This document shows positions 11,000-22,407 of a stretch of 64,000 nt of DNA, one piece after another (position 1 is the stretch's first letter; each line of letters begins with the position of its first letter). Origin of the DNA: Amborella trichopoda (lineage: Eukaryota > Streptophyta > Magnoliopsida > Amborellales > Amborellaceae); assembly GCF_000471905.2 (NCBI RefSeq), contig NW_006497672.1:2177677-2241676 (forward strand). The letters are read 5' to 3'. Under the pieces are notes generated by a model, which had not been told where the DNA came from, searched no databases, and was given only the letters and a program-made list of their open reading frames with translations. The translations under genes and the position numbers were made by a program.

Positions 11000-12050
11000 C
11001 AAGCTTGTGCAGCCTCCCTGTCTTTGACATGTTCCTCTTTGGAGCATGGATCCTTTTTTTTTTTGGGGGCTGGAGGTTGGGGGGGTGAATCAGTGGTGAT
11101 GACGGGCCCCTACACGTTTTATTAATGATCAGAAAAAGGATTTTACATGTACATCAGTACATTCATTTTACAACGCTTGGAGCATGGATCCACTAGAATG
11201 TAATTCAATCTCTCGCACCCTATAATGGAACTGGTTTGGATTAGGATCCTGAATGCATTTTTTTTGAGATAGGGACTATGAGTCAGATAATTCCCAGTAT
11301 GTCGCTTAATCAATTGGAAACAGTAAGTACAATCACACGAACTAGTTATGTAGGAAATATGAATTATGAAGTTTGAAAGCTAACCTGGGCCCAATTCTCC
11401 TTGAGTTTTCCTTGCCGTATTGCTCCCCATGTTACCTTGACCATCTATATAGAAAGCAAGCTCTAAAAGCAAATTCTACGTTCTCAATTTACGTACTGCA
11501 GTAAACTAAAAAGCCAGAGCCATTTCCTTGGTTATGTAACTCAGAAAGGTCATGTTAGACTCATCAGAAAAAGAAGGGTCCTCATAGACTTGCTTGATGA
11601 TGGTTTGGAATCAAGCTCTGGAAAGCAATGAGATCATCTTTTTTTTCCCCTGCTAAGTAAAAGATGTTATGACATCCTGAAAGTTAAGGATCTCTCCGAG
11701 CGTTTGCAATCTCAATTCCAACGTTTCGGGGATCTTGCTCCTAACCTTAAAAATTAAAGGACTATATACACTCTTTAAAGTACGGATCTCTTTATTTATA
11801 GCTGGCGAAAAATGTAACTATGTTAAAAATATAGTTGCATTGCTAGCTGGCTTGAAAATCATCATTTTGGTCATTACCTTGGTCTTTAAGGTTGGGATTG
11901 GGAGAATTGAGATCACTAAACTTAAAAATTGAAATCCTTTGAAGATCCCTTTCCTGAAACGAGGGAACTAGAAATGGAGTGGGACCATCACCTATGTTGG
12001 GATATCACAACAATTATGAGTAAAACCATAAATCGCTACAGCACCACTAC
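11000..12050. other. Noncoding DNA, no confident feature
   Basis: Includes a T-rich run followed by G-rich sequence at 11049-11085. A plus-strand scrap near 11545-11630 reads 'VRLIRKRRVLIDLLDDG' but has no supporting splice sites. No TE family recognised. Confidence 0.35.
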
Positions 12051-12077
12051 CAAAATTCTGCAGTTCTCATGTGATGT

Positions 12078-12290
12078 TTGGAAGGAAAGCCATTGTGTTC
12101 AATGAGTGGATCAGCAAATGCAAATGGCCATTCTCAAAATATCTCAAGGATGGACCCATCATTAAAAGAAAAACACTTTCCTGGCGCTAAAAAGAAATTA
12201 AGTTTTAAAACTCAATCTAATTTAATCAACTTTGGAGATGATCCACATGCTTCAACAAATACAATTTCTTCTTTTGATGGAACTGGAATG
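12078..12290 (+). CDS. Possible internal exon of an unidentified gene
   Basis: An open frame of 71 codons before a potential GT donor at 12291. It contains 'MSGSANANGHSQ', 'KKKLSFKTQSNLINFGDDPH' and 'SFDGTGM'. The polar, Ser/Asn-rich composition resembles a low-complexity region of a plant trafficking or regulatory protein. The frame phase at 12290 is compatible with the exon-like segment at 12781-12885. The true 5' limit is unknown; no upstream exon could be linked. Could equally be a chance frame. Confidence 0.25.
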
Positions 12291-12780
12291 GTTCTTCTTT
12301 CTCTTCCTCTAGAAATAGTCATCATTAAACAATCTCTTAAAACGAAATAGAAAGCTCTAGAGTCCTAGCAGGTTAAAAACATGAATGAAGAGGATCAGTT
12401 TGTCATGTTTATGTGTGGTGTGACCTTGGGGCTGTGGGTTTTTTATGCATGTTTGTTAGTAATTTTGAAATTCATGGGTTTTTTATCCTGATATATAGCA
12501 GGAAAGCTAATACTGTGTATTAGTAATAAGTATATATAAGCATATGACCGCACCCTCCCGAACTCTTGGATGATGCATTATTATTTTGAGTCTTTTTTTG
12601 CTAACCAAAATATAATGCAAGTATGTAAGTGAAAACACGTGGTTATTCAAGATAATTTGCTCGGTTGTTGAGACTAAAAAATTTACGTGGCCTTGTTTTT
12701 TGACTGGCTCATAGTTAGGATCTCTCTCCTCCCCTCCCCTCTCTTTCACCCCATTCTTATTTCCTTCCATTTTTTTGCAG

Positions 12781-12885
12781 AATGTGAAGAAGTTCACACT
12801 AGCTGGTGAGGGACAGCCACAAACACACCCCAAGGCTGCAAAGGAAATGGATTTGAATTCAAAGGTTGCCAGAGGAACTAGTTAA
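12781..12885 (+). CDS. Possible terminal exon of an unidentified gene
   Basis: A strong pyrimidine-rich 3' splice acceptor ('ccatttttttgcag', ending at 12780) is followed by 34 codons and TAA: 'NVKKFTLAGEGQPQTHPKAA' and then 'KEMDLNSKVARGTS'. The acceptor plus an in-frame stop is what a last plant exon looks like. No family recognised. It may pair with 12078-12290, which would imply a 490-bp intron. Confidence 0.4.
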   Translation, partial: NVKKFTLAGEGQPQTHPKAAKEMDLNSKVARGTS

Positions 12886-13229
12886 ACGATTTTCAACCTG
12901 GGCACACATTTAGTATTGTGTTCATGAGTGACAGTTTTTGATATATGATTGACAGAAATAGCGAAATACCATTCATATTCTTGTTCAGTAGTTCGCCTCA
13001 CCGGGAAGTAATCTGATGTGTACCAAAAAATTTTGAGCCTGAGCTTACTGAGGCATATTTGGGCAATTCAATTGCACTTTTAACTCGTCTCTGTCGTTAC
13101 TGTTCTGCAGTTGCCTTAACAGCAGGTTACATGGATGTGAATTGTCCTACTATATATATTTTTGTGGATCGCTGGCTTTTGGATCCAAGATATATATACC
13201 CAAACTGTGCGTAGAGAGTTAACAAATTA

Positions 13230-13599
13230 GTTTTTTTTTTTTTTGGAAGATGTTAACAAGTGTATTGAATGGGGGTGTAAGAATACAAGAGTAGGCCACC
13301 TGAGCATTTCAGGGGCTATATACAACAAAAAATGGCTTCTCGTATAATGCAAAAGCAGAAATATGGGAAGGGGTGGGGTCCTTGCAAAAAAACTGAACTC
13401 AGCCAGTGGTGTTTGTAGCACCCACCTTGGCGATGAATTTTTTTTCTGGTTCAAAAGATCTCCAAATGATCGTGAGTCCTCGGATAACCTGAGAGATTTT
13501 GTTGAAGATGTGGATAAGGGACCCTGGGTCGGAAGCAGCACCCGAAGCCCCGGAAGTAACGTTGTTTGAGTTGCCTTCAATTTCTAGTGAAAGGGATCA
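13230..13599 (-). pseudogene. 3' end of a processed transcript or LINE (minus)
   Basis: On the minus strand an open segment from about 13599 to a stop at 13399 reads 'LEIEGNSNNVTSGASGAASD' then 'SLIHIFNKISQVIRGL'. It is followed by about 160 bp of noncoding sequence and then a run of A (T-run on plus at 13230-13243). C-terminus plus 3' UTR plus poly(A) at a genomic site suggests LINE-mediated insertion, either of a LINE itself or of a host mRNA. The protein is not recognised. Confidence 0.35.
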
Positions 13600-13872
13600 A
13601 GGTCTGTCAAACAGTTTTGAGCCCCACGGGTAATATGGGGGCTTCGGCTATTTGTGAGTGAGTGGCTCAATGTTATTTGATTCGTTTCGGAGTCTTTTTC
13701 GATTTGGTGAGAAAAATAAAGCGATTCGGTGTTTCGGCGGATTTGAGGGAAAATTTTTTTTATTTTATTTAGTATAAATAAATTAGATATTTATATATAA
13801 AATATATACAAATGGAAAAAATTATGAGGATTTATAGCCTCACTGAGAGTATGACTTTTAATAGAGAAGAAT

Positions 13873-13940
13873 AACACATCAAGATTCATATAGCCAATCC
13901 CAATTAATTGAGAAAAGATTATGATGATAATGATGAATGA
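13873..13940 (+). mobile_element. RTE-type LINE 3'-end fragment
   Basis: 'caagattcatatagccaat' followed by 'attaattgagaaaagatt' and an ATGATG-type tail. It matches the 3' terminus of the larger RTE copies at 44290-45240 and 60285-61620. Confidence 0.7.
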
Positions 13941-13987
13941 GGAACCTAAAATAAAGCAAATAATTTAGGTAAGGTGTCAACTTTATA

Positions 13988-14053
13988 ATGTAGAAGGTGC
14001 AATTAGAAAACCCGCAGAAAATGTAGAAGGTGCAATTAGAAAACCCGCAGAAA
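13988..14053. repeat. 33-bp tandem repeat, two copies
   Basis: Two exact adjacent copies of a 33-bp unit beginning 'atgtagaaggtgcaattaga' at 13988 and 14021. Perfect identity implies a recent duplication. Confidence 0.92.
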
Positions 14054-14215
14054 ATATTGTTCGGACTTTGTAAAACCCTCTAATTGATCATTTTGACCTC
14101 AAGATGTATGATTCATGAAAATAAAAATAAAAAAAATTTCAAGTTCAGAAAATATTGCATTTTGCAATGTATTATCGTAATTGTCTATTTTCATGATTTT
14201 CAAGCATTTATATGA

Positions 14216-14733
14216 GGGAAAGGTTTCTATACTTCCCCTAAATCATAGAAGATCTATGCTTCTCCTACCATCCCGCCGTCCAATTTTGATCAAGAGAGCC
14301 ACTCATCGTTTGATCTTAGATCCGACATTTCAAAGTATTTTATTTTTAGGTTTTTTTATAAATTTTTATAAATATAAAATTTGGTATGTGCCATCTTCTC
14401 ATTAGGGCGAACCTATAAAAAATAATAAAAATAATTTTTTGATAAAATATAATGACCAAAATACCCCTGAAATTTTTAAGGGGTATTTTAGTCATTATAT
14501 TTTAGTAGAAATATTTCTTTTATATTTTTTGCTAGTGCGAGTTTAATAGAGGACCGGACATACAAAATTTGGTGTTAAAATAGTTTATAAAAAAATAAAA
14601 TAAAATAAAATAGTGTAGAAACATAACATTGTGATTGGGGCAATCTTAGCCCTCCATTTAGAATGGACGCTTGGATAAGCAGAAGTATATAAGTTTTATG
14701 TTGTAGGTGAAGCATAGAAAGCTTATATGTCCA
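14216..14733. mobile_element. Foldback MITE with central hairpin
   Basis: The left end ('aaggtttctatacttcccct') and right end, reverse-complemented ('aagctttctatgcttcacct'), match over about 29 bp. The whole 0.5-kb element is loosely palindromic: left-arm words such as 'taccaaatttt' recur inverted in the right arm. The exact centre is a strong hairpin at 14446-14503, 'aatgaccaaaatacccct' against its near-perfect complement. 'ttatatg' occurs at both borders and may be a target duplication. No transposase frame. Superfamily not assigned; Mutator-type is possible. Confidence 0.6.
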
Positions 14734-15520
14734 CCAAATCTGCATTATTTTTAAATATTTAAATTTATGATTAAGGAAGATACAAATTCTTAGGCCATCA
14801 AAAGTTCAACACTAGAACAATAACTTTTGGTACAATTTGGAGGCGTGCCTTACTTCAGTAGTTGTACAAACCAACCCCAAAAATAAAATGTAAATAAAAA
14901 ATATAAAAGACAATATTATTTATTTGAGATCAGTGCAAAAAAAAAAACTCGAACTACAAAAATTGCATCTCACTATTCTAGAGAAGCTACATTTACGAAC
15001 TATAAGATATATAATCATTGGTTACGCTTTGTTCTTTCTACTCTGTAAGCTTCATTCATTAATGAAACGATAGCAGCAGATTCACCATATTGGTGCTCGC
15101 CCACCTGAAAAACCACTTTCGTTAGCGCAGAGACCGGTAAATTTTTTAGAATATTTTCACACCCCAGAAAACAGATTAATGCAAAATAAAAAAAAAGAGT
15201 TGGAACCTTTGGGCTGCCCTACAAATGCCCCAAATGTACAACAATTCTACTCCATATTTGCAGGCAACATATTGAGCAGATTTGAATGTCATTTTAGAGA
15301 TCCAAATTGTCACACTTAAAATCAGCTGATTTGATGGGAGTGCGAAATTTTAGAGTGCCCCCAACAGAGGGCGTGATCTTGACCTAAAAGAGATAATCAT
15401 TTTTTGAGATCTTAATAAGATGATTGAGAATACATGTTACTATTTGATACAAGATAAAATTTTGTATATATGTTCTACATAATGGGCCGCATAAAAGAAA
15501 ACATAAAACAAATATTATAT
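14734..15520. other. Noncoding DNA, nothing recognised
   Basis: AT-rich sequence with poly(A) runs. No coding or TE signature that I can support. Confidence 0.4.
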
Positions 15521-15522
15521 CA

Positions 15523-15581
15523 AATTCAAAATAACCAAACGACCCTGCTATTTTTAGGGGCCGTTTGGTTATTTTAAATTT
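15523..15581. repeat. Short perfect-stem hairpin
   Basis: 'aaaataaccaaacgaccct' pairs with 'aggggccgtttggttatttt' around a short loop at about 15549. The 'accaaacg(g)cc' word is common at ends of plant small DNA elements; here the hairpin may be the centre or the collapsed remnant of one. Confidence 0.6.
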
Positions 15582-15791
15582 TTTTAAAATATTTTTGTAT
15601 ATTATATGGGTGATGGGTGAGGGGTTACAAGGTGGGGAGTTGATGTTTAGCTTACCAATTCTTGCATGTGTAGAAGGGGATAAGACTGCACGTGGCATTT
15701 GCTATGAGCATGATCAGCAGGTTCTAGAGTAATCTAGTCATGGAACACTAAAAGGTAATAAAGAGAGTTCTTCGATATTTAAAGAGAATTA

Positions 15792-15965
15792 TTGGTCTTG
15801 TGCAAGAAGTCGTGCAATATAAAGATAGATTACTACCACATTCGCAACGAGATCCAAGTGCGAGAGATTGAGATCTTTTTTCTTCCAACAAAGGCTATGT
15901 TAGCTGATCTTTTGACAAAAGGATTAATGGCAAATGTGTTTAGCGAGCATACACAAGGGATGGGC

Positions 15966-16009
<44 letters not shown>

Positions 16010-16041
16010 AGTTGTATGGCCTTTAAAGGCCAAGTGGGAGA
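15792..16041 (+). pseudogene. Ty1/copia RNase H C-terminus
   Basis: The frame reads 'DYYHIRNEIQVREIEIFFLP' followed by 'TKAMLADLLTKGL', which corresponds to the C-terminal RNase H signature of plant copia polyproteins (HHIR...I...T..QLADILTK). It is followed by a (GA)n microsatellite at 15967-16006, then 'aagtgggag', the usual purine tract just before a copia 3' LTR. Only this end of pol is present; everything upstream in the element is missing or unrecognisable. Confidence 0.7.
15967..16006. repeat. (GA)n microsatellite
   Basis: About 20 uninterrupted GA units inside the copia remnant between the pol frame and the LTR. Confidence 0.95.
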
Positions 16042-16680
16042 TGCTAGGGTTTATGACATTTAAAGGCCTAGATAGCATTTAAATAAATTATTTATAGTAA
16101 ATTGTGTACTTAAGCGATAGTGTACTGTGGCTGACTGACCTAAGATTGTGCAGTCTATGGCTAGGGTTATGTCAAAGAACTTTAGACCTGGGCATGTGGC
16201 ATTACTGTTGAGAGTTTATTAAGGATCATCTCTTGTTAAGATTGGAGAGATGCCCAACTATGTTGTTTGTAGGCCAAAGGATTTGCATAGTCTCCTGTGT
16301 ACGAAGAAAGGGCCTATGAGAGATGGTCAAATTCTCAACAGAACTTTCACACAACATTACTTAGGGCAACCACATTGTTTTGGAAAGAAACCCTATATAG
16401 AGGTACATGTTGCATGTGCATTGAGAGAGCCCACTTCATATTGTGTGCGCATTTTGACTTGCTCTTTGGCGGAGAACTTGTAATCCATATACTAGGACTG
16501 TGGTTCTACTATTTATTGGCTAACTTTGATGAGCCAATCATGAGTCACCGCACTTGACTATGGGTCATGGGTTTCATCGGGTTAGTTTGGGAAGATATTA
16601 GTGGATCATGGATCCTATCACAGGGGAAGAAATTGGTTTCTTTTCAAGTAGAAGACATGAGTGTCATACATTAAATTAGA
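16042..16680 (+). repeat. Ty1/copia 3' LTR
   Basis: It begins TGCTAGGGTT directly after the 'aagtgggaga' purine tract that follows the copia RNase H fragment. The body includes 'ctcctgtgtacgaagaaagg' and 'tgtggttctactatttattgg'. A diverged copy lies on the opposite strand at 28125-28670. The 3' limit is approximate, because an RTE fragment begins near 16765 and no TSD could be fixed. Confidence 0.6.
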
Positions 16681-16764
16681 GCTGGGTGCACTGAGTGGAG
16701 ATGTGCTTCCATAGTTTCATGTGATCCTCGCATACTAATGAAGCTCAAGGATAAGTTATATAAG

Positions 16765-17172
16765 AGGGGTTGTCATACCATCCATGCTTCATGGTATGGA
16801 ACATTGGGCAAGAAAAAATGAGTGTAGCTGAGATGAGGATGTTATGATAGATGAGTGATATGATAAGAAAGGATATAATTCATTTGAGGGAACTTAGGGT
16901 AACTCCAATAGGCGATAAGATGAGGGAAAATAGATATAGGTGATCTGGCCATATGCAACGGCTACCTTGAACAAACCCATTTAGAAGGGAGATTTGATTC
17001 AAGTGGAAGGCTCTTAAAGGCCAAAAGCAAGGCCCAAAAGAACTTGAATGAAAATAATGATAAGATATATGATGACTTTCAATCTGACTGAAGATATGAT
17101 CATTGATAGAGCAGAGTAGCAGAACTAGATTCGTGTAGCCAACTGCAAATAGCAGGGATAATGCTCGGACAA
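16765..17172 (+). mobile_element. RTE-type LINE 3' fragment with coding remnant
   Basis: Starts within the region after RT ('ccatgcttcatggtatggaa', cf. the minus-strand copy at 60285-61620), continues 'gagtgtagctgagatgagga', and a 'ccaataggcgataagatgag' block, and ends 'ttcgtgtagcc' plus degenerate trinucleotides. The frame is broken many times. 5'-truncated, as is usual for LINEs. Confidence 0.7.
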
Positions 17173-17787
17173 TTATGACGGAGAACGAGTCTTGCAAGAA
17201 CTTGAATATGTCGACAATAGATATGTAAACAGTAAACACGTGTTGAAAAGCTTTGTAGCAAGAACTTGAGTAAAGACAAGTTAACATAGCATATGCGAGT
17301 AGAACAACGTACATCTCATCTGAGAAGCATGTATTATCCCTCTATGAGAAAAGAATTGTAGGCACACACTGCTCTTAATTGATTCCTAAGCTTTAGCGAT
17401 GCCCTTTCGAAAGAGTATTTGGTAATCATGAAAGTATGTAGAAAAAAAAGCATTTAGGCCATGGTAGGTTAACATTGGGTACTAGTTATCTTAACATGCA
17501 CGAAGTTCTTCCCCATAATCTTTTTTATTGAAACGGTAAGAGTAATATTCATTAGATAGTGAAGCAAAGCTCCTAAATACAAAAATACAAGACGAAGAAA
17601 TAGGGAGGAGCATTCCCTAGATCTAAGACTGACCAAACCTAGAGCACAACAATCCCCAAAACCTCATTAATCCTACACCAAAACTACCTAAGCACCAACC
17701 AATCCAAACAAAAAAACTCACACAAGCCTCATCTTCTCAAAACAATACTTCCAAGCTCCAACATCCAACAAGTAGCCGCTAGAGAGC
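17173..17787. other. Left flank of the solo LTR, origin unclear
   Basis: No gene. 'cttccccataatctttttta' near 17511 has a close match near 22051 ('cttccccataattttattat'), so part of this DNA belongs to a dispersed repeat. Sequence 17520-17787 continues on the far side of the solo LTR at 20753. Confidence 0.4.
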
Positions 17788-17792
17788 ACCTC

Positions 17793-20747
17793 TGTAAGGA
17801 CCACAATTTTCTCCTAGCCCAGTGACACGCACGGCGATGGAGGGTGAGGTAGAGGCCTAGCGCCGTTTGGAGCATCACCGTACGTGTATAAGAGCTTAGC
17901 ACAGTATGTGGTAAAGAAGCAGAGGAGAGAGAAAGAAGACGCATCCCCGCGCATGTAAGGGGGTGCAACGCCGTCTGCGCATCACCGCATGCGTTAGCGG
18001 TAACGCCACGTGCGTGGGAACTATCGCCGGCTGTGTAAGATGACGCAGCGCCGGCTGTGTAAAAGAGACCCATTGCCGTTTGTGAATTCAAGACCCAGCA
18101 TTGGCTGTGAAGTGAGAAAGGAAGGGTAACTCCGTGTACGAAAGAGATCACCGTGAGTGAAATTGGGGCATCGTAGTGAGCGTAGCGCCGTCTGTGAACC
18201 ATCGCTAGCTGCGACCCAGAGTCGTCTGTGAAATGAGAGCAATGTCGTGCGTGAATTGAGGGCAGCGTCAGCAGTGCCTTGGTCAAACGTATGGTCGTCA
18301 TACGTGTCAGAGCCGTGTGTGATTGCGTCAGCCATAGTTACTTTCACCTACCCGTCAGCCACAGTGAATCCCACCAACCGTGGGTACTTAAGCCTTCCCC
18401 CTCCTTTTGGCAACACATTTTTCCTCATTCTACCTTATACTCTCTCTCTCCCTCTCTCCCCAAGGAGCTTACTGCTGCCCCTTGAAGACAACCAACGGGC
18501 GGAGGTAGAGGAAGACAGAGAAAGCCGTTGGAGGAGATTGAAGGCATCGTGAGGGATCAAGTAAGTGGGTTTAGCAACGTGCATCACTTCACTTCATAAG
18601 GCCTAAACTCAAGTTGCTATGAAGAGCAAGATGATAGAATGAGGTGTATAAAAACAAATGAATAAAAAGGACTTGAATGAATGATTGAGCATTGAGTAAT
18701 GAAATTGATAAATTTATATAGTAGTTTCCTTGTAAGCTTACTTAATTTGCTTGACATGAGTAAGGCTTGTGTTAAGTTTTATCTTTGGTTAATGAAATGG
18801 TGTATCAAATGGATAGCATGTTAAAACGTAGGATGAGGGATTTTCCAGCAACTGTGAGGGTCTTTGCCTTGTTCTTTTCGGTGATCAAATGGTACCCAAA
18901 TGTGTCCAAAGCGGTCTTGAATTAAAGATATGCATGTTTATTTTAAGTTGGCTTCCTTTATTATGTTAAAATTTTGTATGGATCAAAATATATGCCCCAA
19001 AATGTTGGGGCATGTCATTGCCCACAGTCACGGTTAATTCCAGCAACTGACTCTTTTTGTGCCGCACTTTTGACCTATCAAACGGTGCCGAACGTCTTCA
19101 AACTGCCACCATTTGAAAGATCAGTGAATAAGCTTGAAGTTGCATGTTTTGATAATTTTGAGATTTCTTGTAAATTTAGAGTTACGCCCCCGAGAAGTGT
19201 GGTACGTCACTGTTGTACGTCACAGATCCATGGTTACGCTCGTCTCCTGTTACCCTTCGCTGAATTTCTCATTAAGACATTGAAATAATGCTATATTGAT
19301 AAGTAATAGGCATGAGTATTATATGAAAATATTCATGCAAATAACATAGGGTTGTGTGGGTGGTGCCATGTAATTGCACATAAGTGAAAAAGTGATAAGT
19401 GTAATGGTAATACGATGACTCTGTAATGAATGTTACATGATAAATGCCGAGTTGTTATCGATGATATTTAAGCATAAATACCATGTGAATACTCATGTAG
19501 TAGATACCTTGTGTTAAATGTTATGATGTTACGTGACTACTGAATGATTTTGGGTATGACTCCATTCTTGCGTAATGATAAATTGACTTATCTGTCACAA
19601 TGCACTGAGTGAGCATCAATGACTGGAGTGCTTGAGCATGACATGAGACCATAATGATGACTACTACACAATAGGACACCCATTGGTAGTGGGCACTATT
19701 CTGTGATAATGTTGTGGTACTGGCCATTGGATAATGATACTGCTCGCTAGGCGATGGGGCACCCATCGGTAGTGAAGATTGTTATACTGAGAAAAAGAGA
19801 TGTCGGCTATCCCCTAACTAGCTGAATGATAAGATGCAGTTAGGCAACAGTGAAATGGGAGGGTCGTATCCCTCGAGATTCATGAAAGGAGACTAGTGAC
19901 TGACGCTTTGCAAGGTAAGTGCCTATCGAACCCCAATGCGCGTTCGTGGCGGTGTGCGTGAGTATGACGATATTACGAAGTAGATTTCCCCACTATTACC
20001 CTCCCTCTTGTGAGATGGTAGAGGTCCTAAGCAATGGGATTGACTTAGCCCGATGGATAGGGCCTCTACTGTGGGAGTAGGCGAGCTAAGGAGTGAGTGG
20101 GTAACGATTGAATAGTGAATGTGAATCCCTATAATAGCAATGATTGAATACTATCTTCTTTCTGGATATAATGTCTACAATTGATGCACTGATTTGATTT
20201 CCAATGTACTTGTCTACTGTGTTGCACCCTTGTATAAATGCATGAACTGTTTATTATACATGAATAGACTTATTATCAATGTATAGCGATTAGACCTACT
20301 GACTGGGTTGTATAACTCATTTCATTATTTCTCCTCTCCTTGTAGATTGATAGCGGTAGGTTTAGGGCCTGGAGTTCGTGTTTTGCGACGGGAAGTTGAA
20401 GCTAGATTTCTAAAAGAAGGTGCTTAGATCTTGTTTGTATCTGGGCTGCTTGGCCTTGGGTTTTTATTCTTTGTGGATATGTGTAATATTGGGCCTAGAT
20501 GCCCCGAATTGAAGTATAATATTTTGGAAGAATTTTATATAGTGATTTTTGGTGTATGGGATTTTCTATGTTCATCTGCCAGTTGAGATATTGTTTTAGT
20601 TCTTTTCCATGATTTGCTATGTTTACCGCATTATCAAGGCATTGAGTCACTCCGACCTGACTGGCATATACTACATCGAGATCATGGACTCGCACCAGGC
20701 CATCCTCTGTCAAGTACGTTTTGGGGGTCGAGGGCAGGGTTGTGACA
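17793..20747 (+). mobile_element. Ty3/gypsy-type solo LTR, 2,955 bp, with TSD
   Basis: Opens TGTAAGGACCACAATTTTC and closes GGGTTGTGACA (TGT...ACA). It is flanked by the exact 5-bp repeat 'acctc' at 17788-17792 and 20748-20752. Length of about 3 kb, the TGTAAGGAC-type start and a late 'ctcctctccttgtagattga' segment are typical of Tekay/Del-like chromovirus LTRs in plants, from memory. There is no internal region, so it formed by LTR-LTR recombination. Between 17850 and 18260 it holds diverged copies of a short word (gcgccg-ctgtg). A CT tract at 18440-18465 and 'tacttaag' near 18385 may mark its promoter region. Open frames inside it are not conserved-looking. Confidence 0.85.
17850..18260. 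repeat. Diverged short repeats inside the solo LTR
   Basis: Words of the form 'gcgccgtctg(c/t)g', 'cgccggctgtgtaa' and 'tgccgtttgtgaa' recur every 25-45 bp, CG-rich relative to the surroundings. They look like a decayed array in the U3 part of the LTR, where enhancer-like subrepeats are often found. Confidence 0.55.
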
Positions 20748-20752
20748 ACCTC

Positions 20753-22050
20753 CTTATCAACGATCTCCGCGTAGTTGGGGTTTGGGCAACCAACAACCTA
20801 CCTAGGGTGCCAGTGCTGTAACCGCGACCAACAAAAGGACAAAAAATGGCCAAGAGGAAAAAGAGCGAGAAAGGAGGCCAAAGGAGAAAAGGGCTGGAGT
20901 AAGGACATGAGAGGACCAAGAGGAACAAAGAAGAGGTGAGAAAATCAAAGTCATCTTCTCAAAAATTGTACTTGGCCACAAAATAAGAAAATTAGAGCCA
21001 CAACGGAACTCCAACCTCCATGACAGGGATCCCAGTGAAAAGCCTCGTCTTAGGTGTTAACCTATTGTAGCATCATACATTAATCTTCCAGTCCTCAAAA
21101 GAAACCCTAAGGACCCATCCTTCGCGACAGGGCTCTCAATGAATAAGCCTCATCTTAGACGTTAACCCCATACAAATATCTTCCTAACCAGAAGACCTAG
21201 AAAAAATAATGATAGGATGTCGAATCCCAAGGGTCACTCCATCTTTAGCGTTAACCTTATTGGGGTAGATGAGATATGCAAAAGAGGGAGAGGTAAAGAT
21301 GAAAGAAGATGCCATGACAAGAATAGGAATGAAAAGGATGGCAAAAGTGAGAAGATGGAGATAGAAAGGATGGAGAGAAAAGACGAATGAGAAAAGGAGG
21401 AGCGGAGCAGGGGTGGGGGTGGGGGTGAGGGTGGGGGAGAGGGTCCCCATCCGCACCCAACACTAAAGAACAATCTTTCTCTCTGTCTCTCCTTGAAAAC
21501 CGAAAGGAAGGGAACTCCTAAAAGATATGCAAAAAAATGGGTCAAGAAAATAAAAATATTAAGAAAGAAAAGGAGAGAACAATAAGAAGAAAATGAAAAG
21601 GAACAAAGTAGACAAGATGTAGGATAAAAGACTCAGATCTTATGGCGAAAGCTCGGATCTGAGCCTAGAAACAGAGGACCAAGGAAAAAGAAGTTGGGAG
21701 GCAAAGAATCTACTAGAAAAAAAGAGAAAAGATAATGATATAAAAACATTGTTGGTCGCCAGAGGTAGTTGCTAGTCGCCAGAAGATTGTTGCAGGTCGT
21801 CGGAGGTCATTGCGGGCCACCGGAATTTGATGCAGGAAGCCGAAGGTCTCTCTCTTCTTGAGGGCTAAGGGCACAAACTAGAGCGATGGCTTGAAGGCGG
21901 CTGCAAGGGACGTTGATTGCTTGCAGTGGTTGGACGGTGGCTGGTAGTAAGGATTTGCAGGCGGTGGTTGGATAGTACTTGACGGCGAGGGTTTGCAGGT
22001 GGTGATGGCCTCAAATGCTAACGGGCGGTGATGGCCTCAAACCCCTTTAC
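20753..22050. other. Noncoding, purine-rich DNA
   Basis: Right flank of the solo LTR. It contains three imperfect copies of 'cctcgtcttaggtgttaacc' (near 21042, 21147 and 21239), a G-rich 'ggggtg' run at 21411-21440, long A/G-rich stretches, and degenerate 'gtcgccagaggt' words at 21750-21990. Open frames are mostly composition artefacts. No gene or TE family recognised. Confidence 0.4.
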
Positions 22051-22311
22051 CCAAAAGGGTCTTCCCCATAATTTTATTATTGAAATATTAGATGGAAACT
22101 CAAAAACATTCAAAAAGTTTGTGAAAGTTTGTAAACAAAAGAAAAATAAAAATGAATTACATAATAGGAATAATCTGCCAAAGGGTAAAAACAATTTGTA
22201 ATAATAAACCAACAAAAGTATCCCATCCCATATTCTCAAGTACGTATACTCAAACTTGGATTTTATTAGTTAGAATTCAATCATTTATTTGCAATTTCGC
22301 TCCTGGACATA

Positions 22312-22407
22312 CCAAATTCAACATTAAGATTAGAGTGGGATCAAAATGGAGAAGAGTGTCCAAATTCAACATTAAGATTAGAGTGGGGTCAAAATGGAGA
22401 AGAGCAT
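22312..22407. repeat. 48-bp tandem repeat, two copies
   Basis: Two adjacent copies start 'ccaaattcaacattaagatt' at 22312 and 22360, and share 'gagtggg(a/g)tcaaaatgga'. Only one or two differences separate them. Confidence 0.9.

Noticed and set aside
17729..18301. 190-codon minus-strand frame
   Set aside because: It crosses the left boundary and TSD of the solo LTR, so it cannot be a host gene; the frame is open because of CG-rich subrepeats.
21184..21545. Pro/Ser/Phe-rich minus-strand frames with apparent hydrophobic segments
   Set aside because: Composition artefact of purine-rich DNA with a ggggtg run; three overlapping frames look equally good.
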